NCBI GenBank assembly: GCA_046260765.1
Contig: JBHEOO010000004.1
Span: forward strand, 1 to 64,000
From: Chromatocurvus sp046260765
GTDB lineage: Bacteria > Pseudomonadota > Gammaproteobacteria > Pseudomonadales > Halieaceae
Direction: 5' to 3'
DNA: 64,000 nucleotides
Positions 52,854 to 62,458 of this stretch are shown here, piece after piece (positions within the stretch are counted from its first letter, which is position 1; the number at the start of each line of letters is the position of its first letter). The position numbers and the translations under genes were made by a program. The notes under the pieces are model-generated. The model did no database searches, had not been told where the DNA came from, and was given only the letters and a program-made list of their open reading frames with translations.

Positions 52854-55800
52854 TTTCCCGGGAGTGTCTGGCGCCGGTGCCGGCTCCACCACCCGCACAG
52901 GTATCGGACTGTCTGCGTCCAGGTGCACGTCCCGCTGTGGGAAGGCGATGCTGAGCCCGGCGACATTGAACCTTTCATTGATCTCCGTGCGCAGCTCTGT
53001 CCAGACCCTTGGGTACTCCCGCTCTGCGTAACAACGCAGCCAGATAACCAGCGCATTGTCGCCGAAGTCCTCGAATGTTGCGGTTGGCGCTGGATCTTCG
53101 AGGACTGAAGCGTTGTCGTGCGCCACCTCGATGAGAATGCGCATAGCCTCGCGGACATCCGAGCCGTAGGCCACGCCAACGGCGATAACCACGCGCAGAT
53201 TCGATGTCGAGAGCGACCAGTTGGTCACCACGCCAGTGATCAGTTCCTTGTTCGGGATCATCAGTTCTTTGCCCTCAAAGGATTCGATGACCGTGGCGCG
53301 GGCGTTGATCTGTGTGACCGTTCCGTCGCCGCCACCGGCGGTAATAATGTCTCCCACCCGAATAGGTCGCTCGAAAAGCAGGATCAGGCCACTGATAAAA
53401 TTTGCAACGATCTCCTGCAGGCCGAAACCAATGCCAACGCCGAGAGCCGCAACCAGCCACTGCACTTTGCTCCATTCCCAGCCCAGCAGTGACAGACTCA
53501 TCGCCAGGCCTGTGCCGATGATGACGTATTGCATAAGCACCTTGATGGCGTAGCGACTGCCTGCAGTGATGCCGGTCCATTCCATCAGTAATACATCGAC
53601 TAGCGGCGGAAGGTGTTTTGTTACGAGGGTTGTGATGACCAGAATGAAGATCGCGTTGATCAGCGTCGCAAGGGACACCACGCGCAACTGACCATCGGGC
53701 AGCGTCGCATCGGCGACGTTCCAGAGACCGATCTCGTTGAAGATATTCAGTGCAGGCAGCGCGGGCGCCCATATCAGCCACAGGGCGACAGCGAGACCGA
53801 GGACGCGCAAAAGGCTAAGCAGCTGCGTGTTGGCACCAGAGAGAGACGCCACCGTTGCAAGGTCATCGGCATTGTCGATCGCGCTTTCGCCGCTCTCCTG
53901 GAGCGCCCTCGACTCGTCGCGGGTACGTCTCTCGATCTGCGCATTGAAGATAATGCCGACCCGATAGAGGATATTGGTCACAAAAAGAATCAGAAGAAAC
54001 GCCGCAATAGACATCCCCAGAGAGTCCAGATAGAGGTGCGCGGCAAAGAGATGTCCGGTGATATGCATGACGGCAATAGCCGCTGTCAGCACGACAACAG
54101 CCCTGAAGCCATAGAGCACAATCCGATCGGCCGTGAAGAGCCCACTGCGCAGTGCCCGCAGGCCCGCGAGAAGCAACGCAACAGCGATTGCCAGTGTGGC
54201 AATGGCCGTGAGTGGGCCACCGCTGTCAGTCGCCGACGTAGAGAGACCAAAGCCGGCAAAAAATGCGCCGGTGACAACCACCGGTGAAAGCCACCTGAGA
54301 GCCGGGCGCAGGCAGTCCATTTTCTGGCCATTCCACTTCAGACGGCGACGGCCTACCCCCAGGCGACCCGTAATATGGCGAAGGAAGCTGAAGGAAAACA
54401 ATACGAACGATGCGAGTATGAGCCCCGCGCTGATACCCCCCAGCTGTGCATTGTCAGCTGCGGCATTGCCGATTATCAGTGAAATGACGAACACCGCGAG
54501 CGGCACAGCCGACGTGTAGGCCACACCCAGGAAAATGCCGGTAAAGATGCGGTCACTGCGCTCATCGCGAGGTCGGATGGGTTTGCCAAGTTGCTCCTGT
54601 AGTTCATTCTTGATCCGGCGCCGGAAAATCAGCAGTAGCGCCACCAGCGACCCCAGAAGTAGAGGCTCTACCTGCAGGATGGCCCGGGACGAACGATCCT
54701 GCAGCCGGGAAAAGCCATCCATTGAGATGAGGAGCTTCACCTGATCTTTCAGGCGTATTGGATCAACGTAGCTGTGATTTCTCGTCCACAGAAGGTTGCT
54801 GGTCAGGAACTCTTCGTAGCCTTTTATCGCATCGTAAAGGCGAGCGGCGAGTTCGTTGGTATCGATAAGGACCTGTTGCAGTTGTGACTGCGCCTGCGCA
54901 TTTTCGCGCAACAGGCGCATGTGCTGGTCCAGAAGTTTGTTTAGAGAACCGCGGGTGGCGCTATCCCATTTGGCGTGATCCGGAAAGCGCATCGTCAGAA
55001 GTGACTCCCGATCGGACATCGCCCGTACGTCCTCATCGTTATCAATCGCTGCTATCGCTACCTCGTTGATCCGTATGTTGCGCTGGTTGATCGCAGAGGC
55101 AATGCTGCGCTGGCTGGGCAGCGTGCGCAGCCGACTGAGCATGACATCGGCGAGTTCCGGCTGCAGCCCCGAGACGGCCAGTCGTCGGCGCGACAGAGAT
55201 GCATCCCGCTCTATCCTGTCGAGTGTCTCCCGGATTTCAAGTATCCGGCTGCGCGCAGTGTTGAGCTCGAGACCAAGTAGCTCCTGCCGCTTTGCCAGAG
55301 ACATGTTTTCCTCAGCCAGCGTCTGCAGCTCGGGGCGACTGTCGCCGATCTCCGACACGATCTCCTGTGTTGCCTCGATCTGCTCCTGCGCAGCACTCTG
55401 ACGCAAATCTCTTGCCGATTCAGAGAGAGCTGCAAGACGCCTGTCCTGACGGTTGATTTTCACGTCGAGCCAGTTGCGTTCAGCCACCAGGATAGTTTCC
55501 AGCGCTGGCTGGCCGCGAACCCGCAGTGCGAGGAGCTCTGCCTCGGTGGTGAGCTGCGTGCGGCGTGCCTGTGTCACCGCATCCGCAATACGCTCCTGTA
55601 TCGAAGCTCCCTCGGCGAGGGTTGCACTGGGCAGTGACTGCAGCTGGCTTTGAATCGCGACAAGGCGGTCGCGCTCAGCCGTGCCTTGCTGTCGTGCCGC
55701 TGTCAGCTCGGCAGCGATGGCGGCCCGGCGCGCGGTGGCGCTGCGCCGATCAGCGACCATGAGCTGGATCTCTGCTTCCAGTTCGTCCAGCGAGGCGTCG

Positions 55801-56177
55801 CTGGGTGGCTGTTGGACTGACTCCTGCGGGGCTTCCTGTACCAGGGCGTCAAAGCGGGCCGCCTCTTCTTCGCTGCGCTCTATACGGTCCGAAACCTCAT
55901 TGATCGCTGTCTGCAACTCGCGAGTTGCGGCGAGCGTGCTGGCCGCTGCCTCCAGTTCGGCCTCGAGACGCGCTTTCTCATCCCCAGAGAGTTCGGTTGA
56001 TTGCTGCACCTGCTGCGAGAGGATTTCGAGCCGACTCGCAGACACACTGTCCGACGACTCGGTTTGCGCTGTGGCCGATTGCGTGATCAGCAGACAAGCC
56101 AGCAGACAAATAAGCAGAAATAAGCCGCGCGCACTGGCGCGAAGGAGATCCCTAGCGGGCCTGAAAGAAATAGTCAA
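52833..56177 (-). CDS. Large mechanosensitive channel of the MscK/MscM (KefA) type
   Basis: This 1114-residue protein matches MscK-type channels in length and layout. A signal peptide spans residues 1-37 (LLICLLACLLITQSATA). A long periplasmic coiled-coil region occupies about 40-420. About ten membrane segments follow from residue 505. The MscS-like pore helix and beta domain lie near 890-1100 (LVAALGVGIGFGLQEIVANF, then RVGDIITAGGGDGTVTQI and MIPNKELI). It would open under membrane tension to protect against osmotic downshift. E. coli MscK needs K+; that is not predictable here. The start is the ATG at 56175-56177. Confidence 0.93.
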   Translation of the reverse strand: MTISFRPARDLLRASARGLFLLICLLACLLITQSATAQTESSDSVSASRLEILSQQVQQSTELSGDEKARLEAELEAAASTLAATRELQTAINEVSDRIERSEEEAARFDALVQEAPQESVQQPPSDASLDELEAEIQLMVADRRSATARRAAIAAELTAARQQGTAERDRLVAIQSQLQSLPSATLAEGASIQERIADAVTQARRTQLTTEAELLALRVRGQPALETILVAERNWLDVKINRQDRRLAALSESARDLRQSAAQEQIEATQEIVSEIGDSRPELQTLAEENMSLAKRQELLGLELNTARSRILEIRETLDRIERDASLSRRRLAVSGLQPELADVMLSRLRTLPSQRSIASAINQRNIRINEVAIAAIDNDEDVRAMSDRESLLTMRFPDHAKWDSATRGSLNKLLDQHMRLLRENAQAQSQLQQVLIDTNELAARLYDAIKGYEEFLTSNLLWTRNHSYVDPIRLKDQVKLLISMDGFSRLQDRSSRAILQVEPLLLGSLVALLLIFRRRIKNELQEQLGKPIRPRDERSDRIFTGIFLGVAYTSAVPLAVFVISLIIGNAAADNAQLGGISAGLILASFVLFSFSFLRHITGRLGVGRRRLKWNGQKMDCLRPALRWLSPVVVTGAFFAGFGLSTSATDSGGPLTAIATLAIAVALLLAGLRALRSGLFTADRIVLYGFRAVVVLTAAIAVMHITGHLFAAHLYLDSLGMSIAAFLLILFVTNILYRVGIIFNAQIERRTRDESRALQESGESAIDNADDLATVASLSGANTQLLSLLRVLGLAVALWLIWAPALPALNIFNEIGLWNVADATLPDGQLRVVSLATLINAIFILVITTLVTKHLPPLVDVLLMEWTGITAGSRYAIKVLMQYVIIGTGLAMSLSLLGWEWSKVQWLVAALGVGIGFGLQEIVANFISGLILLFERPIRVGDIITAGGGDGTVTQINARATVIESFEGKELMIPNKELITGVVTNWSLSTSNLRVVIAVGVAYGSDVREAMRILIEVAHDNASVLEDPAPTATFEDFGDNALVIWLRCYAEREYPRVWTELRTEINERFNVAGLSIAFPQRDVHLDADSPIPVRVVEPAPAPDTPGKSIPDRG

Positions 56178-56332
56178 GAGCCGGTCTCACCGCGGTATTT
56201 CAAAGGCGGGAAGGGTAGCATATTTGATCGTTGGGAGAGTGTGACGTAACGCTTGAACAAGATGGTCGGGCAGGACGGCTTGCTTGCAATCCTGCTATGC
56301 CCGATAATCCCGGCTCCGCGAAAGCGGGGCTA

Positions 56333-56445
<113 letters not shown>

Positions 56446-56756
56446 CAAATTTGGGTAAAACCCTTTATGAAAACCTATAGCTACACATAAGCGCCCGGTT
56501 AAAAGCTGAATATATTCAATTGCTTGAAGTCGGCATCCTGTTCGGATCTGTCGGTGGCCTCGAGAAAAGCCTTTTTTTCGGTGTTTTCTCGAAAACGCTG
56601 GCGGAAGGAATCAGTGACAAAGTGTGGGGGAAGCCCCTGTACAAGGCTGACTCTGCTTACGAACAGTGTGCACCTCTGCAGCTACAGCACGTCGAAGCTC
56701 CAATTGCCCATTCGATTACCTACCACAAGACAGGAGCGCCCGGGATGAGGCGTTAA
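56446..56756 (+). other. Noncoding gap between ffs and the GMC gene, with a 9-bp inverted repeat
   Basis: No convincing gene is seen; two overlapping short frames here look random. TCGAGAAAA (56560-56568) and TTTTCTCGA (56584-56592) form a perfect 9-bp inverted repeat around a 15-nt loop that contains seven Ts. It could be a regulatory hairpin or operator for the downstream gene. A weak GGGT/ACCC hairpin near 56452-56462 may end the SRP RNA transcript. Confidence 0.55.
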
Positions 56757-58370
56757 ATGCTGGTTGACCTGCAAAAAATCGTCCGCAGCGACGACAACTA
56801 CAGCTTTGCGGCCGACGTCGCCATTATCGGTGCTGGCGCCGCCGGCATCACCCTTGCCCGCCGTCTGCTGCCGGCCGGCGCACGCATTCTGCTGATCGAG
56901 AGCGGCGATGCGGACCACCGCAAGAACCGACAGGACCTGTGCCAGGGCGACAGCAGCGGCCTCGACTACTACGCACTCCGCGATTCCCGATTGCGATTTT
57001 TTGGTGGCACAACCGCCATATGGGGCGGGCGCTGCGCACGGCTTGATGCGATTGATTTCACCCGCCGCGACTGGCTGGACCATTCCGGTTGGCCGCTGTC
57101 GCTTGCAGACCTCGACAGCTGGTACGCTGAGGCTCAGCAGGCTCTTGGTCTGCCTGTGGTCGCGGCGAACCGGATGCCCGGATTTACCGACCCCCTTGAT
57201 GGCGGCGAATTAAAAAGTGCTTTCTGGCAATTTGACGACGAGTTTTCACGCTTCACCCTGCCCGCGTGCGGCGATCTGAGCCAGGCCAGCGGCGTTACGA
57301 TCCTTCTCAATGCCACGTTGGTGGGGATGCAGACATCAGACGATGGCCGCTCGGTCACTCGGGTGACTGTCTCCACTCCGGGGGGTGCTCGCAGGACAAT
57401 TACGGCAGGGCATTTCGTCCTGGCGAGTGGCGGATTGGAGAATCCGCGACTCATGCTTGCATCGAAGACCACCGCGCATCCACAGGGTATCGGCAACCAC
57501 TACGACCAGGTTGGCCGCTACTTCATGGAGCACCCACACGCCCGCGGCGCAAAGATCACGACTCCGGATCCTGCAAGACTGTTCCAGACATTCCCCTCGT
57601 TTTTGCGTGACAGCAGAAACCAGCGCTACGGCCTGCTGCTGCGCCCCGAGGAGTCGACTCAGGCAAGGCACAGCATACTCAATGGCTGCTTCACGCTCGG
57701 TGTGTTCCGACATGCGGGGGAAAAGCCCGCGCTGCACAAGCAGACTTACAACCAGCTCAAGCACGACATGGCCCCCGGCAACTTTGGCCGCGCTTTGTGG
57801 CGCCTGGTGAAAAAGGGCTCGCGCTGGAGGAAGGAAAACCGCAGCCCGGCCAGCCGGACACGACTCCTGGGCAATCCGAAATACGGCATCTATGCAGTCA
57901 TGCGTGCAGAGCAGGCACCCAACCCGCAGAGTCGCGTCACCCTGTCCGATCAACGCGACGCGCTTGGCATGCCGAGGATCCATCTTCACTGGCAGATGCA
58001 GGAAATAGACAAGCTCACGGTTCGAGTGACCATGCAGGCGCTGGACCGCGACCTGCGTCGCACTGGTCTGGGTACAGCCACCCCCAGCCCCTGGGTGACC
58101 AATCCAGATATTCCCTGGGAATTCGATCACCTGGTCACGAGCCATCCCTATGGGGGCTATCACCATATGGGTACGACCCGCATGGGTACTGACCCGCGCA
58201 CATCAGTCGTGGATGCCGACTGCCGGGTGCATGGATTGGACAACCTGTACGTCGCGGGATCATCGGTCTTTCCGACCGGGGGCTGGGCCAACCCGACGCT
58301 GACCATCATTGCCCTCAGCATGCGGCTGGGTGATCATCTCGGGCGTTGCCTTGCAGGCCATAGCGCCTGA
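56757..58370 (+). CDS. GMC-family FAD-dependent oxidoreductase
   Basis: A 537-residue flavoprotein. The N-terminal dinucleotide fold DVAIIGAGAAGITLARRL is near residues 20-37. RFFGGTTAIWGGRC and the C-terminal PYGGYHHMGTTRMG, NLYVAGSSVFPTGGWANPT and TLTIIALSMRLGDHL are characteristic of the glucose-methanol-choline C-terminal region; the His of HHMG and the Asn of GWANPT are the likely catalytic pair. The substrate is unknown; close relatives include sugar and alcohol oxidoreductases. It stands alone, inserted between ffs and dnaX, which are neighbours in Pseudomonas. No signal peptide is seen. Confidence 0.88.
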   Translation: MLVDLQKIVRSDDNYSFAADVAIIGAGAAGITLARRLLPAGARILLIESGDADHRKNRQDLCQGDSSGLDYYALRDSRLRFFGGTTAIWGGRCARLDAIDFTRRDWLDHSGWPLSLADLDSWYAEAQQALGLPVVAANRMPGFTDPLDGGELKSAFWQFDDEFSRFTLPACGDLSQASGVTILLNATLVGMQTSDDGRSVTRVTVSTPGGARRTITAGHFVLASGGLENPRLMLASKTTAHPQGIGNHYDQVGRYFMEHPHARGAKITTPDPARLFQTFPSFLRDSRNQRYGLLLRPEESTQARHSILNGCFTLGVFRHAGEKPALHKQTYNQLKHDMAPGNFGRALWRLVKKGSRWRKENRSPASRTRLLGNPKYGIYAVMRAEQAPNPQSRVTLSDQRDALGMPRIHLHWQMQEIDKLTVRVTMQALDRDLRRTGLGTATPSPWVTNPDIPWEFDHLVTSHPYGGYHHMGTTRMGTDPRTSVVDADCRVHGLDNLYVAGSSVFPTGGWANPTLTIIALSMRLGDHLGRCLAGHSA

Positions 58371-58644
58371 GACGGGCCAGTAAGTCCAGACTGAGCGCAT
58401 CAGATTTTTGTCTTCACTGCATTTTCGCCAGTGCCGGGACACTTCTTGATGCGCAAGTGGAGATTTTTTGTGCGGAGCGAGACGGCGCGAGATGTGGCTG
58501 TTGACCCTCAGATCGTCTCCATTTTCTTATAACATGTCGTAACGATAGCCCACCGCCAGGTCCGCATAGCGGCACCGCCGTTTCCTCTGTTTCGGCCGCT
58601 GCGTTATGCTGGCAGGCTGAGACCGCAGGAGTGACGCGCACAGC

Positions 58645-60333
58645 ATGTCCTATCAGGTACTTGCCCGAAAATGGCGTCCGGGCACATTCAGCGAAATGGT
58701 CGGGCAGCAGCACGTGCTCAAGGCCCTGTCGAATGCACTGGATCACGATCGCCTGCACCATGCTTACCTGTTCTCCGGTACCCGCGGTGTCGGCAAGACC
58801 ACGGTGGCGCGTATTCTGGCCAAGTGCCTCAATTGTGAGCGGGGTGTCAGTTCGCAGCCCTGCGGTATGTGCAGCGCCTGCCAGGAGGTTGCCGAGGGAC
58901 GCAGTGTCGACCTGATAGAGGTAGACGCCGCATCGCGGACCAAGGTCGATGACACCCGCGAGCTGCTCGACAACGTGCAGTATGCGCCCACCCGCAGTCG
59001 CTTCAAGATTTATCTCATCGACGAAGTGCATATGCTCTCCACGCACAGCTTCAACGCGCTCCTGAAGACGCTGGAGGAGCCACCGCCGCACGTCAAATTC
59101 CTGCTCGCGACCACCGACCCGCAAAAGCTGCCGGCCACCGTGTTGTCGAGATGTCTGCAGTTCAATCTCAAGAATATGCCGCCGGAGCAGGTAGCGGGCC
59201 ACCTGCGCACCGTGCTTGAGGCCGAAGGTGTACGTTACGATGAGAGTGCGCTGCGGCTGCTCGGACGCGCCGCCGATGGCAGCATGCGCGATGCACTCAG
59301 CCTTACTGATCAGGCGATAGGGTACGGTGGCGGGCAGATTGCCGAGGCAGAGGTCAGGGCCATGCTCGGCGTGGCAGATCGTACGGCCATTCTCCAGCTT
59401 CTGGATGGGTTGTCACGCGACGATGCCCGGGCCGTGCTGCAGACTGTCGCCTCGATGGCGGAGAGCGGTGCAGATTTCTCCAGTGCCGTGGACGAGCTCA
59501 TAGCGACTCTGCATGAACTTGCCGTCGTGCAGGTCGTGCCCGATGCGGAGCCTTCATCCGCCGATGATCCCAAGGAGCTCAGACGCCTGGCGGCGCTGCT
59601 GACGGGGGAGGATGTGCAGCTTCACTATCAGATGGCGCTCAATGGCAAGCGCGATATGGCGATCAGCGTCGATACCCGCAGTGCGTTTGAAATGATCATG
59701 CTGCGAATGCTTGCTTTCAGACCGTTGACCGCCAGCGCGCCCGTGGCGGTGGACGCCGGTCCAGCCGCTCCGGGGTCAGGCCCTGTCGCGACGACATCGG
59801 AGACTCCGCCCGTTGCCAGCTCGGCGCTGCAGCGAGCGCCGGAGCGCCCGGTCGCCCCGGCATCGCCGCCAGCGGCTGGCAATCACAGTGCCGGCGAGGT
59901 CGGCGATCGCGGAAAAAAGCCTGAGGCGCCGCGTGACGGCGCAGAAATCGACTGGGCCGATCTCCTGCCGTCGCTGGGTTTGACGGGGAGCACCCTGCTC
60001 ACGGCGAAGAACTGCGAATGGTACGGGCAGACGGCTGACACAGTGGAGTTACGGCTGGATCCGGCGCAGTCGAATCTGTTCAACGCCCGACACGTCGAGC
60101 GCATCGAGAAAGCGCTGCGAAAATCTCTGGGAAGAGCGACACTCAAGGTCAGCATACAGCCGGGTCAGCTGAGGTCTGAAACGCCCGCCCAGAGGGAGCA
60201 CAGACAGGCGCGGGAGCAACACGAGGCCGCCGTTGCGCAAATGCGGGAGGACCCCCGGCTGTCCGCGCTCATTGCGCGCTTTTCGGCCACGCTCGATGAA
60301 CCCGGCATTGAGATAACGGTCAACAGGGGATGA
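58645..60333 (+). CDS. dnaX: DNA polymerase III subunit tau (and gamma by frameshift)
   Basis: DnaX (562 residues as tau) is the clamp-loader ATPase that also ties polymerase to helicase. The Walker A is GTRGVGKTT (residues 49-57). A zinc module follows (CLNCERG, CGMCSACQE), then LIDEVHMLS (Walker B) and the sensor region LPATVLSRCLQFNLK. After a Pro/Ala-rich linker (about 365-425), the tau-specific C-terminal domain covers residues 430-560. At codons 423-425 there is an A AAA AAG slippery site giving a shorter gamma form (see the separate entry). The start is the ATG at 58645; 274 nt upstream hold no gene. Confidence 0.97.
   Translation: MSYQVLARKWRPGTFSEMVGQQHVLKALSNALDHDRLHHAYLFSGTRGVGKTTVARILAKCLNCERGVSSQPCGMCSACQEVAEGRSVDLIEVDAASRTKVDDTRELLDNVQYAPTRSRFKIYLIDEVHMLSTHSFNALLKTLEEPPPHVKFLLATTDPQKLPATVLSRCLQFNLKNMPPEQVAGHLRTVLEAEGVRYDESALRLLGRAADGSMRDALSLTDQAIGYGGGQIAEAEVRAMLGVADRTAILQLLDGLSRDDARAVLQTVASMAESGADFSSAVDELIATLHELAVVQVVPDAEPSSADDPKELRRLAALLTGEDVQLHYQMALNGKRDMAISVDTRSAFEMIMLRMLAFRPLTASAPVAVDAGPAAPGSGPVATTSETPPVASSALQRAPERPVAPASPPAAGNHSAGEVGDRGKKPEAPRDGAEIDWADLLPSLGLTGSTLLTAKNCEWYGQTADTVELRLDPAQSNLFNARHVERIEKALRKSLGRATLKVSIQPGQLRSETPAQREHRQAREQHEAAVAQMREDPRLSALIARFSATLDEPGIEITVNRG
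59896..59942 (+). promoter_or_regulatory. Programmed -1 ribosomal frameshift cassette in dnaX (gamma subunit)
   Basis: AAAAAAG (59913-59919) is in the right register (A AAA AAG) for -1 slippage. GCGCCG (59926-59931) and CGGCGC (59937-59942) form a perfect 6-bp hairpin with a 5-nt loop, 6 nt downstream. GAGGT (59896-59900), 12 nt upstream, is a weak SD-like element. After slipping the ribosome reads GCC then TGA (59922-59924), giving a 426-residue protein ending in Lys-Lys-Ala. E. coli dnaX uses the same heptamer with a stop one codon later, and its gamma has 431 residues. Confidence 0.85.
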
Positions 60334-60412
60334 TCCCGCGTGATGGTAAGCGCGACTACAATGAGTTAATGCAAGTTCACGCAACGGTATGCAAGCTATT
60401 GGAGACTGGCAC

Positions 60413-60736
60413 ATGAAGGGAAGTATCACTGAAATGATGCAGCAGGCGCAGAAAATGCAGGCTGATATGCAAAAAGTTCAGGAAGCGCTGGCGGAACAGG
60501 AGGTGACGGGTGAGTCAGGCGCGGGCCTCGTGCGGGTCACCATGAACGGACGCCATGACGTACGCTCCGTGAGCATCGACGACAGCGTTCTGCAGGAGGA
60601 GAAAAGTGTCCTTGAGGATCTGCTTGGCGCCGCGGTCAACGATGCGGTGCGCAAGGTCGAGGCGGAGAACAAGAAAGCCATGTCGCAGCTGACCTCGGGA
60701 CTGAACCTGCCCGAGGGCTTCAAGCTGCCATTCTGA
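60413..60736 (+). CDS. ybaB: Nucleoid-associated protein YbaB/EbfC
   Basis: A 107-residue DNA-binding protein of the YbaB/EbfC family. The helical N-terminus ITEMMQQAQKMQADMQKVQE is followed by VRVTMNGRHDVRSVSID. The ATG at 60413 (GGAG upstream) is used; an ATG at 60389 is in frame but outside the family start. dnaX-ybaB-recR is conserved across bacteria, and the protein is thought to affect nucleoid structure or recombination. Confidence 0.95.
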   Translation: MKGSITEMMQQAQKMQADMQKVQEALAEQEVTGESGAGLVRVTMNGRHDVRSVSIDDSVLQEEKSVLEDLLGAAVNDAVRKVEAENKKAMSQLTSGLNLPEGFKLPF

Positions 60737-60740
60737 TCGC

Positions 60741-61346
60741 ATGAAATTCAGCCCTGCCCTCGAGACACTCATTGAGTCGCTACGCTGTCTGCCCGGTGTC
60801 GGACCGAAGTCGGCGCAGCGCATGGCGCTGTATCTGCTGGAGCGCAATCGTAACGGCGCATCCGCTCTCGCCGATGCGCTGCGAGACGCCGTCGACCGCA
60901 TCGGTCACTGTCAGCGCTGCAGGAATCTGACAGAACTGGCGCTGTGCGAGATCTGCAGCGATCCACGTCGCGATCAGCACACGCTGTGCGTGGTAGAAAC
61001 GCCCGGCGACGTACTGGCGGTGGAGCAGGCAGGGGGTTACCGAGGGTGTTATTTCGTGTTGATGGGACATCTTTCACCGATCGACGGCATCGGACCCGAG
61101 GATATCGGCCTGGATCGTCTGCAGGAGCAGGTGGAAGCGCAGGGCATCAGCGAGGTGATTCTTGCGACCAATCCCACCGCCGAGGGTGAAGCGACGGCGT
61201 ACTACCTGACTGAGATGCTCGGTTCGCGCGGAATACGCATGTCGCGCATCGCGCACGGCGTGCCGCTCGGTGGGGAGCTCGAGTATGTGGATGGCTCGAC
61301 GTTGATGCATGCATTCACCGGCCGCACGCCCGTGGTGCGCTCATGA
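60741..61346 (+). CDS. recR: Recombination mediator RecR
   Basis: RecR (201 residues) helps RecFO load RecA onto gapped DNA. The helix-hairpin-helix CLPGVGPKSAQRM begins near residue 16. The zinc finger uses C57, C60, C69 and C72. The Toprim domain runs from TLCVVETPGDVLAVEQ to the Walker-like end (ILATNPTAEGEATAYYL). It starts 4 nt after the ybaB stop and overlaps rnd by ATGA. Confidence 0.97.
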   Translation: MKFSPALETLIESLRCLPGVGPKSAQRMALYLLERNRNGASALADALRDAVDRIGHCQRCRNLTELALCEICSDPRRDQHTLCVVETPGDVLAVEQAGGYRGCYFVLMGHLSPIDGIGPEDIGLDRLQEQVEAQGISEVILATNPTAEGEATAYYLTEMLGSRGIRMSRIAHGVPLGGELEYVDGSTLMHAFTGRTPVVRS

Positions 61347-62458
61347 AGTGGACACTGGTGGAAACGCAGCAGCAGCTGGACAGCGTTCTCCCGGCGCTCT
61401 CGCGAGCGAGCGAGCTTGCGGTCGATACCGAATTCATGCGCCGCAACACCTTTTTTCCACAGATCGCCTTACTTCAGCTGAGCGCTGGTGAACACGCCAT
61501 TCTCATAGACCCTCTGGGTATAGAAGATACAACGCCGATTCGCGATCTGTTTGCCGATAAGCGTATCGTCAAGGTACTGCACTCGGCGAGTGAGGATCTT
61601 GAGGTATTTGATCGCTGGCTGCAGCTTTCACCGCAGCCCTTGTTCGACACCCAGCGCGCTGCCGGATTTCTTGACCGGGGTTTCGGCCTCGGGTACCGCG
61701 CCATGGTCGAGGCCTATTGCGATGTCCAGCTGGACAAGGGTGAGACCCGCTCTGACTGGCTGCAGCGTCCCCTCAGTACATCGCAATGCGATTACGCTGC
61801 GCTTGACGTTGCTTATCTGCTGCCAGTGTATCGCGACATGCGCGCGGCGGTAGAAGTGGAAGGCAAGCTCGACTGGGTATTTGAAGACGGACAGGCTGCC
61901 TCTGACACTGCCGGCAGCGCCGCAGAGTCCTACTACCTGCGCATCAAGTCTGCCTGGAAGCTCAGTGGCCGTCAGTTGGCAGTGCTCCGGGCAGTCTGCG
62001 ACTGGCGGGAATCAGAAGCTATGTCCCGTGACAAACCGCGCAGCTGGATTATTCCTGACGCTGCCTGCCTGGACATTGCACGCAGCGCTGAACTCGACGC
62101 CGAGAGCCTGGCGAGGGTTCCAGATCTCTCTACGGGAGTCCTGCGTCGCTACAGCGATGAGTTGCTGGCCTGTGTGACAGCGGCGCGTGCCTTGCCGGAC
62201 AACGAGCTGCCGCCCCTGCTGCCGGGGCCATTAAGCGCTGACGAGCGCCGACTGTTGAAGGCGCTGAAGCAGCGTGGCAAGCAGCTCGCAGGGGCCCTTG
62301 GCGCCGCCCCCGAGTCGCTACTGCCGGCGAAGGATTACGAAAAGTTGTTGCGCGAATCCCTCGGCGACATGGTCACCGTGCCCGGCCATTGGGACGGCTG
62401 GCGCAAGGCGCTGGTGATTGATCCACTGCGCAATTTCCTGACGGATAGGCGCACATGA
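61343..62458 (+). CDS. rnd: Ribonuclease D
   Basis: RNase D (371 residues) is a 3'-5' exonuclease that trims tRNA precursors. The DEDDy motifs are D28 and E30 in AVDTEFMRR, SASEDLEVF near residue 82, and the Exo III region CDYAALDVAYLLPVYRD. The HRDC domain occupies about 205-290 (LSGRQLAVLRAVCDWRE). It is coupled to recR and ycgL by ATGA overlaps. Confidence 0.96.
   Translation: MKWTLVETQQQLDSVLPALSRASELAVDTEFMRRNTFFPQIALLQLSAGEHAILIDPLGIEDTTPIRDLFADKRIVKVLHSASEDLEVFDRWLQLSPQPLFDTQRAAGFLDRGFGLGYRAMVEAYCDVQLDKGETRSDWLQRPLSTSQCDYAALDVAYLLPVYRDMRAAVEVEGKLDWVFEDGQAASDTAGSAAESYYLRIKSAWKLSGRQLAVLRAVCDWRESEAMSRDKPRSWIIPDAACLDIARSAELDAESLARVPDLSTGVLRRYSDELLACVTAARALPDNELPPLLPGPLSADERRLLKALKQRGKQLAGALGAAPESLLPAKDYEKLLRESLGDMVTVPGHWDGWRKALVIDPLRNFLTDRRT

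Noticed and set aside
58371..58644. A gene or RNA in the 274-nt gap before dnaX
   Set aside because: No coding potential, tRNA-like fold or strong hairpin with a T-run was seen.
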